Positions 1 to 9,648 of a stretch of 64,000 nt of DNA are shown here, piece by piece. Below the pieces are notes generated by a model. The model made no database searches, had not been told where the DNA came from, and worked only from the letters and a program-made list of their open reading frames with translations. Origin of the DNA: Petrolisthes cinctipes (lineage: Eukaryota; Arthropoda; Malacostraca; Decapoda; Porcellanidae); NCBI GenBank assembly GCA_033782935.1, contig JAWQEG010002488.1:12501-76500 (forward strand), read 5' to 3'. The position numbers and the translations under genes are program-made. Position 1 is the stretch's first letter. Each line of letters begins with the position of its first letter.

Positions 1-177
1 AGTAGTTGAGATAAAAAAAAATAAAAGAGAAATCAAACATAATAAATACAGTACATACAAATCAAAGATAATAAGTACATACAAATAAGTACATATAAAA
101 TAATCAAAGATACAAAGTCCAGCACATACAACAACTAAAACTCCAAGTAATAATTAACCTCTTCCATCTTTTTACAG
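1..177. other. intron end, AT-rich
   Basis: AT-rich sequence with degenerate repeats of a tacatacaaa-type motif. It ends in a pyrimidine stretch and CAG at 175-177, which reads as the splice acceptor of the first visible collagen exon. No coding signal is seen. Confidence 0.6.
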
Positions 178-1352
178 TACAACGCCATCAAGGAGTTCTG
201 CTCACACACCAAAGACACTTGTCAACCTGGACCCATTGGACCTGAGGGGCCAATGGGACCATGGAGGTAGTATAGGTGGGGGGGGGTACCCCCTCTCCTG
301 TACCCGACCCCTCGAGTCTGCCTATAAAGACTTTAGATGGGTAACAATTCTGGTCTATAACAGAACAGTCTACGGTATCTAATGTTTAGAACACTTCCAC
401 CACAGCTACTCCCCTAGCTAGTGTGGATGCTGCTTTAGCTTCGGCCTCACCTTAGCTCGGTTACCTTTTATGATTCCCCGCTCTCTCGACCGCTCTTACT
501 AGCACGTGATTGCCTCCACCTCACCTCCCACCTACCGCATCGCATGCATAGCAATTCCAGCTGTGCTGGTTCCACTATACCAATAATAGTGCATTTGTCG
601 CGGCTTCTGGCCGCTTAAATTGTATTTATTGGTTGTGGAACCAGCACAGCTTTTACTGTCCCACCCACCTCCCGATGCGGCAGGCATTCACTTTCTTTCT
701 CATTGGAGTGACCGAGCGGCGACCTGCGGGGAGCGGGCTTAATACCTCATTACGCCATCACCAGGTGGCTCCACTATCAGTACAGAGCCAGATTTGAATT
801 TTTAATTTACTTCTGATGATCGTCACGGAATAGACCCTTCTGGCCCAGATTATGCCTATACGGGGCCTGGGCTGGAGAAGGGGTGTATTCTATAGCAATT
901 CCAGCTGTGCTGGTTCCACAACCAATAAATACAATTTAAGCAGCTAGAAGCCGCAACAAATGCACTAGTATAGGTGGAGTCGCCATTAGGACCTGATTTG
1001 TGAAGCCACCAATCTGTCATTTCCGGCGCCTTCAAGATGGCGAATTCCTTTGTATGTCAGGTCAGAAGTCCACTTTTACTGAAACATATCTTGGTGTCCG
1101 CCATATTGAAGGAGCCGAAAATGACAGTTCGGCGGCTTCACTTTACTCCCCTGGATTAGTGAGCCATGGCGACTCCACCTATACTACCTCCATGAATGGG
1201 ACCGATGGGACCTTTAGGAGACCAAGGTGACACTGGCGAGAGGAGGGACCGTGGGTTGCCAGGCCTCAAGGGTGATCTGGGCCCCAAAGGTCTGCGAGGG
1301 GACCCTGGACTACTGGGGCCAAGGGGACCCAAAGGAGAGATGGGTAATCAAG
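178..1352 (+). CDS. collagen exon split by a transposon (178-259 plus 1203-1352)
   Basis: The acceptor is CAG at 175-177 and the donor is AAG|GTAAAG after 1352. The left part has two cysteines (FCSHTKDTC) followed by [11 protein letters not shown]. The right part continues [13 protein letters not shown] and ends [10 protein letters not shown]. If 260-1202 (element plus one target copy) is left out, the Gly-X-Y triplets run through without a break and the exon is 232 nt, ending in phase 1 as the next exon requires. As the sequence stands, the frame meets TAG at 268-270, directly after the insertion point. A Gly to Arg change (GER RDR) interrupts the triplets once. Confidence 0.85.
252..259. 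repeat. 8-bp target-site duplication, left copy
   Basis: AATGGGAC stands immediately before the element at 260 and again at 1195-1202. Collapsing the two copies restores the collagen reading frame. Confidence 0.85.
549..656. repeat. hairpin inside the hAT-like element
   Basis: AGCTGTGCTGGTTCCAC is met by its reverse complement at about 640-656. The right arm with its neighbouring bases is also complementary to 893-955, so two alternative stems are possible. Confidence 0.7.
967..1186. repeat. 220-bp palindrome inside the hAT-like element
   Basis: The left arm starts TAGTATAGGTGGAGTCGCCA and its reverse complement ends at 1186. Most of the interior also pairs (the tgaagccacc stretch near 1000 with the ggcggcttca stretch near 1130). 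Its ends reuse the inner part of the outer terminal repeat, as if one end of the element had been duplicated in inverted order. Confidence 0.7.
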
Positions 1353-1377
1353 GTAAAGTCATTCAAGGAGGTACACT

Positions 1378-1592
1378 TGTAGCAGGCAACCTTTATGTAT
1401 ATGTATATGATTAAGCATATTCCAGGTTGGCTATAAAATAGAGTCACATGATCATATCCCAGGTTAGCTTTCAGGTTTTACATTGCATATAAAGTTTTAT
1501 AGCTAACCTGAGATATGATCATGTGACTCTATTTTATAGTCAACCTGGAATATGCTTAATCATATACATATACATAAAGGTTGCCTGCTACA
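1378..1592. mobile_element. palindromic MITE (215 bp) in the left terminal repeat of the Tc1 element
   Basis: The arms are about 91 bp and nearly perfect; the left end is TGTAGCAGGCAACC and the right end its complement. The short loop lies near 1470-1500. CACT is present on both sides (1374-1377 and 1593-1596), consistent with a 4-bp target duplication. Removing it rejoins the Tc1 terminal repeat exactly. Confidence 0.85.
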
Positions 1593-2039
1593 CACTCTCC
1601 CAAAAAACTATCGGCATTAAAGTGAGTGAACGAAAACTACAATAACCGTAAGATTCTGGTATATTGCCAGGAAACCTGACAGAATATTGGTATGCCTGTT
1701 AATCAGGTGCCAGATGTGCATTTCACAAAGTAACGTTCAACGTTTTTGATGTAGTATAGTATATTTTCTTATTAGTTATTGATAAGGTCAAATGAAATCA
1801 ATAAAAATTAATTTCTTTAGATTATTATTAAATTGCAACATATAATATGCAAATGCCACACCCACGAAAAAAGAAATTCAGGAAATCATACATACGTGAG
1901 AATCATGCTCGTTAGTTTTCAAATAGCAAATAAAGCTATAATTTATTATATTCATTTTAAACAAAACCTCTTAAGATAACAATATTTCTAATATCATCAA
2001 CCTGCCTCAAATACATTTCGTCACATGATTAACTTGTAA

Positions 2040-3304
2040 TTAATATTTGGTATATCCACCACCTGCAGCTAATACACTATTTAGTCTCCTGGGCATGGAT
2101 GCCACGAGTGACTGTGTTAACTCCTGTCCCTCTGGTACCCTAAGTTCCTCCCATGCCATTTGAGCAGATCTTACAACAGCTGATCGATTATGACGTGCGA
2201 CATCCTTAGCACACGTTTTGGTCATCACCGCCCATATATGTACTATTGGGTTTAGATCAGGCGATCTTGGAGGATGTGGCATGACCGTAATTTCTGGATG
2301 ATTGTGAAACCACAGTTTTACGATACGTGATGTATGAATTGGGCTGTTGTCTAGGACTAAAGTAAATGGCAATGTGTATGGGAAAAGGAGTGCCCTAACG
2401 GAAGGAAGAAGAACTTCGTCCAATATTTCCACATATTTTTCACAAGTGAAGCGTCCCTCTCCAACATCTGTTAGTTCCCCGACTCCAGCACCATTTATCC
2501 ACCCAAACAATCCTGCTGATATTCTCCCCCTTCTCTTAGTCGGTTTAACATATTCTTTCTCGTATCTATAAACAGGAATAACATAGCAAAATTATTAAAA
2601 TGTATATGCTTACTTTAGTTAAATGCTTAGTAATGACTTTTAAAAGTTATGTGGCAGTCGACACAATAATATATAATTTAAACATTTAAATGAATCACTA
2701 ATGTGCTTAGTTTATTTCAAGAGTATTTAATATAGATATATTTATAAAAATATGATAATTGAAAATATTGCATCATAATCGGAAACACAAAACTATTTCT
2801 ATACCTTGTGTTTTCCATTCGCCAAACCCACGACACCCACTCGTCGTCTGTAGAGAAAGTCTTTTCATCACAGAATATCACGTTGTTCCAAAATTCTTGG
2901 TCTTTATCACTATATTCAAGAGCGTACTCCATTCGTTGTTCCATTACTCTTTCTGTTAGCTCTGGCTTCCGTGCAGGTTTGCGCCCTTGCACTCCAATGG
3001 CATGTAACCTATTTCTGATTGTTTGCGTCGAGCAGCTGATATCATATGCTGATAATATGGATGTTGTAGGGGTAAATGGGTCCGCATCATTTGCACCGAT
3101 AATGGCCAGGTCTTGGTCAGGTGTTGTGCACCGAGGACGTCCACACCTAGGCTTATCTGTGGTGTTGCCACTATCAGCAAACCTCCTGATCCACCGCGCT
3201 GCCGTGTGGGGAGATATACCAAGATGTCGTGCTATCTCACCAATACTATGGCCTGTGTTATGGAGAGCGATGATCCTTCCACGCGTTGCTTGTGAAGTCT
3301 CCAT
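2040..3304 (-). CDS. Tc1/mariner transposase with one intron (join 2040-2565, 2805-3304)
   Basis: Starting at ATG 3302-3304, the protein has an N-terminal helix-turn-helix region (HLGISPHTAARWIRRF), a GRPR-like linker (KPRCGRPRC), and the first catalytic Asp in VIFCDEKTF. Exon 1 ends ...ENTR after a canonical donor; exon 2 starts YEKEYVKP and carries the second Asp (LVLDNSPIHTS) and SPDLNPIVHIW. Spliced length is 341 residues, normal for the family. The third catalytic acid is a Val (NPIV instead of NPIE), with 35 residues between it and the second Asp, so this copy is probably inactive. The transposase normally cuts at the terminal repeats and reinserts the element at TA sites. Confidence 0.85.
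2566..2804 (-). other. intron in the transposase gene
   Basis: On the minus strand the sequence reads CACAAG|GTATAG at the 5' side and TTTATAG|ATACG at the 3' side, 239 bp and AT-rich. Splicing joins AG to A to give Arg and keeps frame across the conserved ENTRYxKEYVKPT stretch. Most Tc1/mariner transposases are intronless. Confidence 0.75.
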
Positions 3305-3682
3305 ATCTAATGAATTCCCCTTACATTGCCTTATCCACATCGACTTTGGATGGGATTCGAATCATATTCGTATTGCTGTATGTATCATGAGAGAAACCAT
3401 CTACCTCGCTCAAGTGGCTTGCTACGAAATACTGGTGATGAACGATGTATTGAGGATTAATACCTTGAAAATATAATATGTAATCTCCGCTGGTGACAGA
3501 GTATTTTGTGTTACAGAGCATAAAGATAATTACGTTTATTTACATGTGGTATTATATGCAGCACTGAAAACGATAAGTGTATAAGCAGAAATTTATATTT
3601 GTATAACATTATATTATCTGAATATGAAATCCTATTTTGGGATGTGGCATCTACTGCTAGGTCATGAGCCTGATTCACACTA

Positions 3683-4501
3683 TAATCTTTTTGAAATATA
3701 CTGAGCACTGAGGCGTTGGCCACTTCCGAGATTTATCTGACTGCTACGTTGCCAGATCTCGTCTGGACAATTATGGGATTAGATCCTCAATAAAAATGAC
3801 AGCCAGCCCTCACTAACTTACCGCCAGTTCTCTATCTCTCTCTCTCTCTCATCTGTTGCCTATATATTGCTTGCCGTTAACAACAAAACATAAAAATAAA
3901 TCTTTCCTTTTCTGTTGACACATTATGTTGTATTTTAAATGCGACACTTTTCTGAGGATATAACATAATTTTTCGTTTGTTTCGACTTTTATTCCTCACC
4001 ACCACTGCTCGTGATGGTGCAATGATAGGCCCTCCATTTGCTTTCTCTTCTAAATAGTACTTATTTACATTATAAATAAGTTCTCTCTTTCTCGACTATG
4101 TAAAACATGATAGTGAGTAGCAGAGGTGCTGCTCCATCTTGAGTGTCAGCCAGAGTAAAAGTGACGGTAGTGACCTGAGTTGACAGGTGAAGCTTATACA
4201 TTTATCCCTGAGTACACTCACCGTAGGTGCACTGACAACGTCGGAAAAATATTCTGCCCAGTGTTGTGATACATATATATATTATCATTGTTAATATGAG
4301 AAGTAAATGATACTTTCATATATCTATATGGCTTTAGTAGTGAAGTAAATGTATACGTATTAATTTTGATTAATTTAGCATCAGTAAATAGCTGATATGA
4401 GAGAGTGAGTGAAGTGTATTGGTCTGATTTGACAGAATTGCGGGAGGGAAAAACCTCCCAACAGCCAACGCCTCAGCGCTCAGTATATTTTGAAAAGACT
4501 A
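3683..4501. mobile_element. TIR element, copy 1 of 2 (819 bp)
   Basis: The ends are inverted repeats of about 40 bp; the right end reads GCTCAGTATATTTTGAAAAG and the left end its near complement. TA flanks both sides (3681-3682 and 4502-4503). It is closely similar throughout to 37581-38411. No long reading frame, so it is non-autonomous; the TA target suggests mobilisation by a Tc1/mariner transposase. It is nested in the Tc1 element. Confidence 0.8.
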
Positions 4502-4828
4502 TAGTTGCAAATTAGTACGATGTCTACTTTATTTTCGTATTATGATTTGATTATACTTCTTCCTTATTTTATAATTCAAAAATATTTTAATTACTACGAG
4601 TAGAAAATTCATAACCATTAATGAAATTATGATGAATTTGCGTGAGATGAAATACACCATGCATTTCTTAAATTCGATTTGACAGCATCTCGATACCGTT
4701 CACCCCACAGCCAGGAGTACCAACCCTCCACATGAGACTCGTAAATGTAGTTTCGTTCGTTTCCCAGCACCATCTAGCCAGTAATGCCGATAGTTTTTTG
4801 GGAGAGTGTACAGTATACAGTATTCAGA

Positions 4829-4999
4829 TTAAGGTGGAAGTATAGTGTTGGTAAATCTGGAGCAACTGATTCCTCCAAACTATTCCCAGCAACAACATAA
4901 CACCATTAGTTTTTTGTTCATATGGTTCTGTTTCCTGGCATACTGTACTTTGGAAGAATCAAGGCACTCCAATGTAACAAAAGTGAATTACCCCCTTAA
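4829..4999. mobile_element. TTAA-ended hairpin MITE (family M3)
   Basis: It starts TTAAGGTGG and ends CCCCCTTAA, with the inner motif gattcctccaaactatt and its complement tttggaagaatcaag. It belongs to a family seen many times in the window (ends near TTAAGGTGG, core GATTCCTCC, body AATAATGGTGTTCTGTTGC). TTAA ends suggest a piggyBac-type target, which is inference. Confidence 0.7.
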
Positions 5000-5883
5000 A
5001 GGAAATATTAGAAGGCTAGAAAGACTCCTCATATAATTATACATACTTAACAGCTTAGTAAAACCAAACAACTTCGCCAGAACCACCACCAGGGTCTGTT
5101 GTTGATGTTTATAAATCCTTTGTATTCCTTTGACACACGACCACTACTGCAGTATACGTCTAAGTTAGAAAAATACGGTCGATACTCTTTCAGGCATAAT
5201 AGTTTGGAGGAATCAGTAGTCTTCCAATTCACCTAAAACAGATTAAAATACACCTTTAACTAACCATCAGTGAAATAGTTTGGAGGAATCAATAGCCTTC
5301 CATATTCACCTAAAACAGATTATTATAATACACCTTTAACTAACCATCAGTGAGCCAGTGTATTATATATCCTCCTTAGTATTATTTTACTATATTGACT
5401 AAAGTGAGGAGAAAAGACAAGATATGATGTTTTTCCATGTATGATGCTTGCTCTATAGATGTCCTCACTCGTATTTATGTCAACAAGGATTTCAAGAAAG
5501 CAATAATCAAGTTCAGTTTCATTCGAGATACCCAGATGAATTGAGTTAAAAGCAAAAGAAAGAAAACAAAAAGTTACTTGATGTTCGATCAAACTCCAAA
5601 CTCCTGTATATTTTTGGCCATTCAATTTCCTCCTCACTTGTAAATTAAAGAGTGAGCGAAGTTCAAAATACTAGTAATGTCCAATGACGTTTGAGATGCC
5701 TCTTCCTCATTTTCTTCCTCATCCTCTCTTTATTCCTCTTCCTCTTCCTCATTTTCCTCCTCCTTTTCCTCCTACACCTCATCCTCTCATTATTCCTTTA
5801 CCTCTTCCTCATTTTCTTCCTCTTCATTTTCCTGTTGTACCTCATTCTCCTTTTTCTTCTCATTCTCCTCCTCCTTATTCCAG
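5000..5883. other. colmedin intron: MITE pieces and polypyrimidine tract
   Basis: A MITE fragment is tandemly duplicated at about 5205-5352 (ttggaggaatcag... cacctttaactaacc twice). From about 5698 to 5880 the plus strand is almost only C and T (CTCTTCCTC repeats), running straight into the acceptor at 5883. The stretch 5650-5820 is duplicated at 6612-6830. Confidence 0.6.
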
Positions 5884-6054
5884 GTATTTCGGGACTGGAC
5901 GGGCGGCCTGGACTGGACGGGAGGGACGGACTTCCAGGAGAGCCAGGCCTGGACGGGGTGCCTGGACGCAATGGACTGGACGGACTTTCTGGAACGGATG
6001 GCATTCCAGGCATCAACGGGGCTCCAGGCAGGAATGGACAGTCGGGTCTAGATG
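5884..6054 (+). CDS. colmedin collagen exon
   Basis: The acceptor is ATTCCAG at 5877-5883 and the donor is GATG|GTACAT. It encodes 19 perfect Gly-X-Y triplets, from [15 protein letters not shown] to [10 protein letters not shown], in phase 1 at both ends, so it can be skipped or duplicated without frame loss, as is common for collagen exons. Triple-helix forming segment of the extracellular stalk. Confidence 0.9.
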
Positions 6055-6490
6055 GTACATGTGTCTATATATGAAAGAGAGAGAGAGTTGTTTACATGTG
6101 TGTATATATGAAAGAGACAGACAGACAGACAGACACAAACAGACAGAGAGAGAGAGAGAGAGATGTAATGGTATGTTTTGGGACTTTGATGTTATGAGGT
6201 ATTGATGTTATGAAATTTTGATGTTATGAGGTATTGTTGTTATGAAATTTTGATGTTATGGGGTATTGATGTTATGACATTTTGATGTTATGAGGTATTG
6301 ATGTTATGAGATTTTGATGTTATGAGGTACTTTTGTTATAGGGTATTGTGTTATGGGGTTTTGATGTGGTATATCTAATGGGGTAATGATGGTATGTATC
6401 TTATTATGTATTATAATTATAAGGTATACAGTAGTTTGTACAATATATTGGTGTATAATTCTCACCCTCCTCCTTCATGGCCTTCTGCAG
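6055..6490. other. colmedin intron with a 15-bp tandem repeat
   Basis: Short GAGA/CAGA microsatellites at 6072-6160, then about ten diverged copies of a ttttgatgttatgag-like unit at 6185-6365. Ends in CTTCTGCAG. Confidence 0.6.
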
Positions 6491-6544
6491 GTATTCTGGG
6501 TATGAAGGGCGACAAGGGTGACTCAGGACGTAAGGGTGATAGAT
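6491..6544 (+). CDS. short colmedin collagen exon, 3' border uncertain
   Basis: The acceptor is CTTCTGCAG and the encoded residues are GILGMKGDKGDSGRKG. Two donors are possible: AAGG|GTGATA after 6535, which keeps the Gly-X-Y pattern into the next exon (GRK GIS G), or AGAT|GTAAGA after 6544, the better consensus but giving a Cys at the junction. Both are phase 1. Confidence 0.7.
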
Positions 6545-7700
6545 GTAAGATTCTCAGGCCTTTTTTATAAATGCTTAATTAAGGACCCCCGTGATGTAGT
6601 CAGAAGAAAATAGGAGCGAAGTTCAAAATACTAGTAATGTCCAATGACGTTTGAGATGCCTCTTCCTCATCCTCTCTTTATTCCTCTTCCTCTTCCTGTC
6701 TTTATTCCTCTCCCTCTTCCTGTCTTTATTCCTCTCCCTTTTCCTCATTTTCATCCCCCTCTTCCTCCTCCTTTTCCTCCTACACCTCATCCTCTCATTA
6801 TTCCTTTACCTCTTCCTCATGCTTTAGAGTATCCTTCAAGCATTGCCATGAAACACCACCTATACATTAATTAATAAGTTAGAGGAGTTTTTTGTTTTGT
6901 GGCTGAGTCGTGAGGAACCAGAAGCCACCACCAGATCTTACACACGATCACTGGGGTCCCTTAATTAAGTTGAGATTCTCCTTTTGGTAAATTGAAGGTC
7001 TCTCATTCCTTCAAACAATGATAAGCAACAACAGATCCCCCATTATTTTGTAGTAACATAGATATGATTTGTCTGTTTCCTGGCATAGTTTGGAGGAATC
7101 AGAAGCCCTCCAATTTAACTAAAAGAGAATCTCCTCTTTATTATATAGGCATCAGTGAGTATAATTTACCATAAACATTTTCTTTTGCACAGTTCTTATT
7201 TTTTTTTATATATATACAGTATACTGGATCTATTCACTTAGGCCTATTCATCATCATTATAAATTCCCCTTTTCTCAATTTTCATTATTTTTGCATTTAC
7301 AGTACAGTACTGTATACATATTTTATTTTGTTACATTATATTACACAGTTCTTGAGCCTTAAAAAAAAAAAAAAGACTATTGACACATATGCATACTTGC
7401 ACATAGATAGATACTTGATAAAACATAAATTGTGGATCACTTATGCTGTTTTGGCAAGGTTAGCTAGAATGCACTAAAAAATAAAATACAAAATATGAAA
7501 AATAAAATAAAATGAAAAGGAAAAATTAAATACAAAAAATGAAAAAACAAATGAAAATGAAAAATGAAATACAAAAAAGGAAAAAGAAATACATACAGTA
7601 GAGTAAATATGAATAAATAATGCAGTGTGTTGGCTGCAGTGTATAATAATTAATTGCAGAAGGTGGTTGTCTGATGTTCATATCACCCTCTCTCCTACAG
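6545..7700. other. colmedin intron: duplicated segment and MITE remnants
   Basis: 6612-6830 repeats the pre-exon segment 5650-5820 (identical start gaagttcaaaatactagtaa). 6823-6965 is a diverged copy of the M5 MITE and 6962-7140 of the M4 MITE (both with TTAATTAA-type ends). The remainder is AT-rich with AAAATGAAA repeats near 7480-7600. Confidence 0.6.
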
Positions 7701-7836
7701 GCATCTCCGGGCAGAGGGAGGCGTGGCAGGAAGGGCGACGGTGGGAGGCCTGGGCGAAACGGGGTCAGTCTGTGGGCCGTCAACTCCACCGAATACAAGG
7801 ACACCATGAGCGTCTTGGTCGAACCTTCTATATTGG
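7701..7836 (+). CDS. colmedin exon: collagen end and start of the Ig part, frame conflict
   Basis: The acceptor is CTCCTACAG and the donor TTGG|GTGAGG. The frame that fits the next exon reads SPGRGRRGRKGDGGRPGRNG and then SLWAVNSTEYKDTMSVLVEP. That frame needs a phase 0 entry, but the exon before ends in phase 1. Entering in phase 1 gives GISG, the expected collagen start, then leaves the Gly-X-Y frame. Two missing bases just after GISG would reconcile everything; a missed intermediate exon is the alternative. Confidence 0.75.
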
Positions 7837-8785
7837 GTGAGGAAAGGAAGGAAGGAAGTAGAGAATGAGGGGAAAGGAAATGCAGAGAGGGAAGGAAATG
7901 AAGTAGAGTAGGAGAGGAAAGAAAGTAGGAGAAATTATTGAAGGGAAGGATATGCTGAGAAGAAAGGAAGGAGAAATTATTGAAGGGAATGAAAAGAAAG
8001 TACGGTAGGAGAAATTATTGAAGGGAAGGAAATGCAGAGAGGAAAGGAAGGAGAAATTATTGAAGGGAAGGAAATGCAGAGAGGAAAGGAAGTAGGAAAT
8101 ATTAATGAAGGAAAGGAAAGGAAAGTAAGAGAAATAAATAAAGGGGAGAAAATGGGTGGGGTTGGGGGTTAAATAGAGTGAGAGACGTAAGGAGGGAATG
8201 GAGAGAGGCAGGGAATATATGAGTAGGAGAGACTGAAGAAAGAAGAAGAATGAGAAACTAGATAAAACAGAGAGGTAGAGAAGGTCTGAAAGTGGGAGGA
8301 AGAATAGGGAAGAAGAAAGAGAATGGAAGGAGAGAGTGAGAGGAAGTATAAGGTGGAGAAGGAACATAGGTAGGAGACTCTAGTACAAGATTAATTAATG
8401 GGACTACAGTAATTTTAACGTAAGCCATATTTCCATTAGTTTTATCTCGTCCTTCCAATGTATTTCCTTTGATAATGACATATATATGAGGAGGGCTGAT
8501 AGCTATGTAGGAAGAGGCTGATGGAAATGGAGATGAAGGGAAAAATGAAAAGGGTGACACCAAGAAGAGAATGGATGGACTGCATAGAAGAAAATAAAAT
8601 AAAATCAAATAAATAAATATATAAAGAGACGGAAAAAAATGCCAGACGAAGAAGTACAGTAACTGGCGGCAGGGTATAGAAACAGCCAGCGAGGAACAAC
8701 AACAACAACCCCATAGCACTGAAAATGGGGAAAACTAAAGGTAAAGAGACTAGTTTGTAGTTTGTTGTTGGTATCTAATTTATAG
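7837..8785. other. colmedin intron: purine-rich tandem array
   Basis: From 7840 to about 8370 the plus strand is nearly pure A and G, with about five copies of a 40-50 bp unit containing gaaattattgaagggaagga and gcagagagg. The rest is plain AT-rich intron. No coding signal. Confidence 0.6.
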
Positions 8786-8929
8786 GATCGGCAGAGCGAG
8801 GTGCCATCATCGTCCAGGAACGGGACAACCTGAGACTGGAATGTAACCTAACCTAACCTAACCTAACCTAACCCAAAGTACAGTGGACACTTGACAATGG
8901 TTCACCCTTTCCAACCGGCCATTGGAAGG
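8786..8929 (+). CDS. colmedin Ig domain 1, first half, with stop codons
   Basis: The acceptor is TTTATAG and the donor AAGG|GTAAGT. It reads GSAERGAIIVQERDNLRLEC, then a CCTAA repeat, then PKVQWTLDNGSPFPTGHW. The first Ig Cys and the conserved Trp are present and in the same frame, and both exon phases fit (144 nt, phase 1 at both ends). The repeat between them puts TAA at 8854-8856 and 8869-8871. Confidence 0.85.
8845..8873. repeat. telomere-like (CCTAA)n tract in the exon
   Basis: Almost six units of AACCT/CCTAA, equal to the arthropod telomere repeat TTAGG on the other strand. It lies inside the Ig exon and supplies both stop codons. There are 13 codons between Cys and Trp here, about the usual spacing, so only a small net length change is implied. 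Confidence 0.9.
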
Positions 8930-9526
8930 GTAAGTTCTTGATGTTTGTATTTTTCATTGCATTATATTTATTTACTTATTTAAATTATTACTACAGTATT
9001 ATTTATTTTTCTTTGGGGTGGTGTGGCAACAACGAGGGCACAACTATCCACTCATGACTGTGTTTGGAAAAATAAGAAACGAATCACTAATTCATATACA
9101 AATCATGTTAATACACCAGCCTCTTGAGGGGAGGAAGGTCATGCATTTAGGAGAAAATAGAAGATGGCGGGTCATTCCATATCTCAGCTGTTGAGATAAA
9201 GAATGAATTTTGATGACACAAGAGTTGAGGATTGGATAGACTGACACAGTGGAGAATGATGCTGCTCACCACTCCATTATTGTTGACATGCATGAAGAAG
9301 GCAAACATAAAAAGTTTTGTTAATGAGATAATACTAATAATAAGGTGTAATCAATATTAGTACTGTACTGGTGGTGCAAGAAGACTGTATATATATAGTG
9401 AAGTAGTTTCTTACAGATGTGATGGTAATGTAATATGAGGTACTGTAATAAAGTTGTGTGCTATTTATTGTGTTTTATATTATACATGATAATGGGGGTA
9501 CGGTGTTGGAAAATCCCTTGTTACAG
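8930..9526. other. colmedin intron, nothing recognised
   Basis: Unique-looking AT-rich intron sequence. Ends with a weak pyrimidine tract and TTACAG. Confidence 0.6.
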
Positions 9527-9648
9527 ACATTGTGGTGTCCGGTCCCAAACTCCACTTTGTGAATGTGTCGAGGGAACACACGGGGGCGTATCAGTGTGAG
9601 GCCACCAACGGCCTCAATGAGTCACACTACACAGATTTTTACGTAGAG
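9527..9648 (+). CDS. colmedin Ig domain 1, second half
   Basis: The acceptor is CTTGTTACAG. It encodes DIVVSGPKLHFVNVSREHTG then AYQCEATNGLNESHY and DFYVEV. The second Ig Cys sits in the classic tyrosine-corner context (TGAYQC). The end is odd: the next exon needs phase 1 (Val codon split G|TC), but the only GT here starts at 9649 and gives phase 0. One missing G (GAGG|GTTCACC) would repair it. Confidence 0.8.

Larger units (their letters stand above)
260..1194. mobile_element. hAT-like non-autonomous transposon (935 bp) inside a coding exon
   Basis: The ends are perfect 20-bp inverted repeats, CATGGAGGTAGTATAGGTGG on the left and its complement at 1175-1194, flanked by an 8-bp duplication. 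An 8-bp duplication is characteristic of hAT (also P and a few other) elements; the terminal sequence is not the common CAGGG type, so the superfamily is inferred. No transposase is present. Inside are smaller hairpins (549-656 and 967-1186) and a 28-bp segment repeated directly at 549 and 893, so the element is a composite of foldback units. Confidence 0.8.
1374..4808. mobile_element. Tc1/mariner-type transposon with two nested insertions
   Basis: The terminal inverted repeat begins CACTCTCCCAAAAAACTATC. The left copy is read at 1374-1377 and 1593 onward because a palindromic MITE interrupts it; the right copy ends at 4808. TA lies directly outside both ends (1372-1373 and 4809-4810), the target duplication of this superfamily. 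It carries the transposase gene at 2040-3304 (minus strand) and a nested element at 3683-4501. It lies only 20 bp downstream of a collagen exon donor, inside the colmedin intron. Confidence 0.85.

Noticed and set aside
260..1202. A new intron made by the transposon (introner)
   Set aside because: There is a GT at 267, but no AG near the right end restores the collagen frame; the empty-site model fits much better.
2808..3476. Plus-strand frame of about 220 codons
   Set aside because: Antisense of the Tc1 transposase exon.
7828..8719. Ser/Leu/Phe-rich minus-strand frames
   Set aside because: They come from the purine-rich intron array of the colmedin gene.
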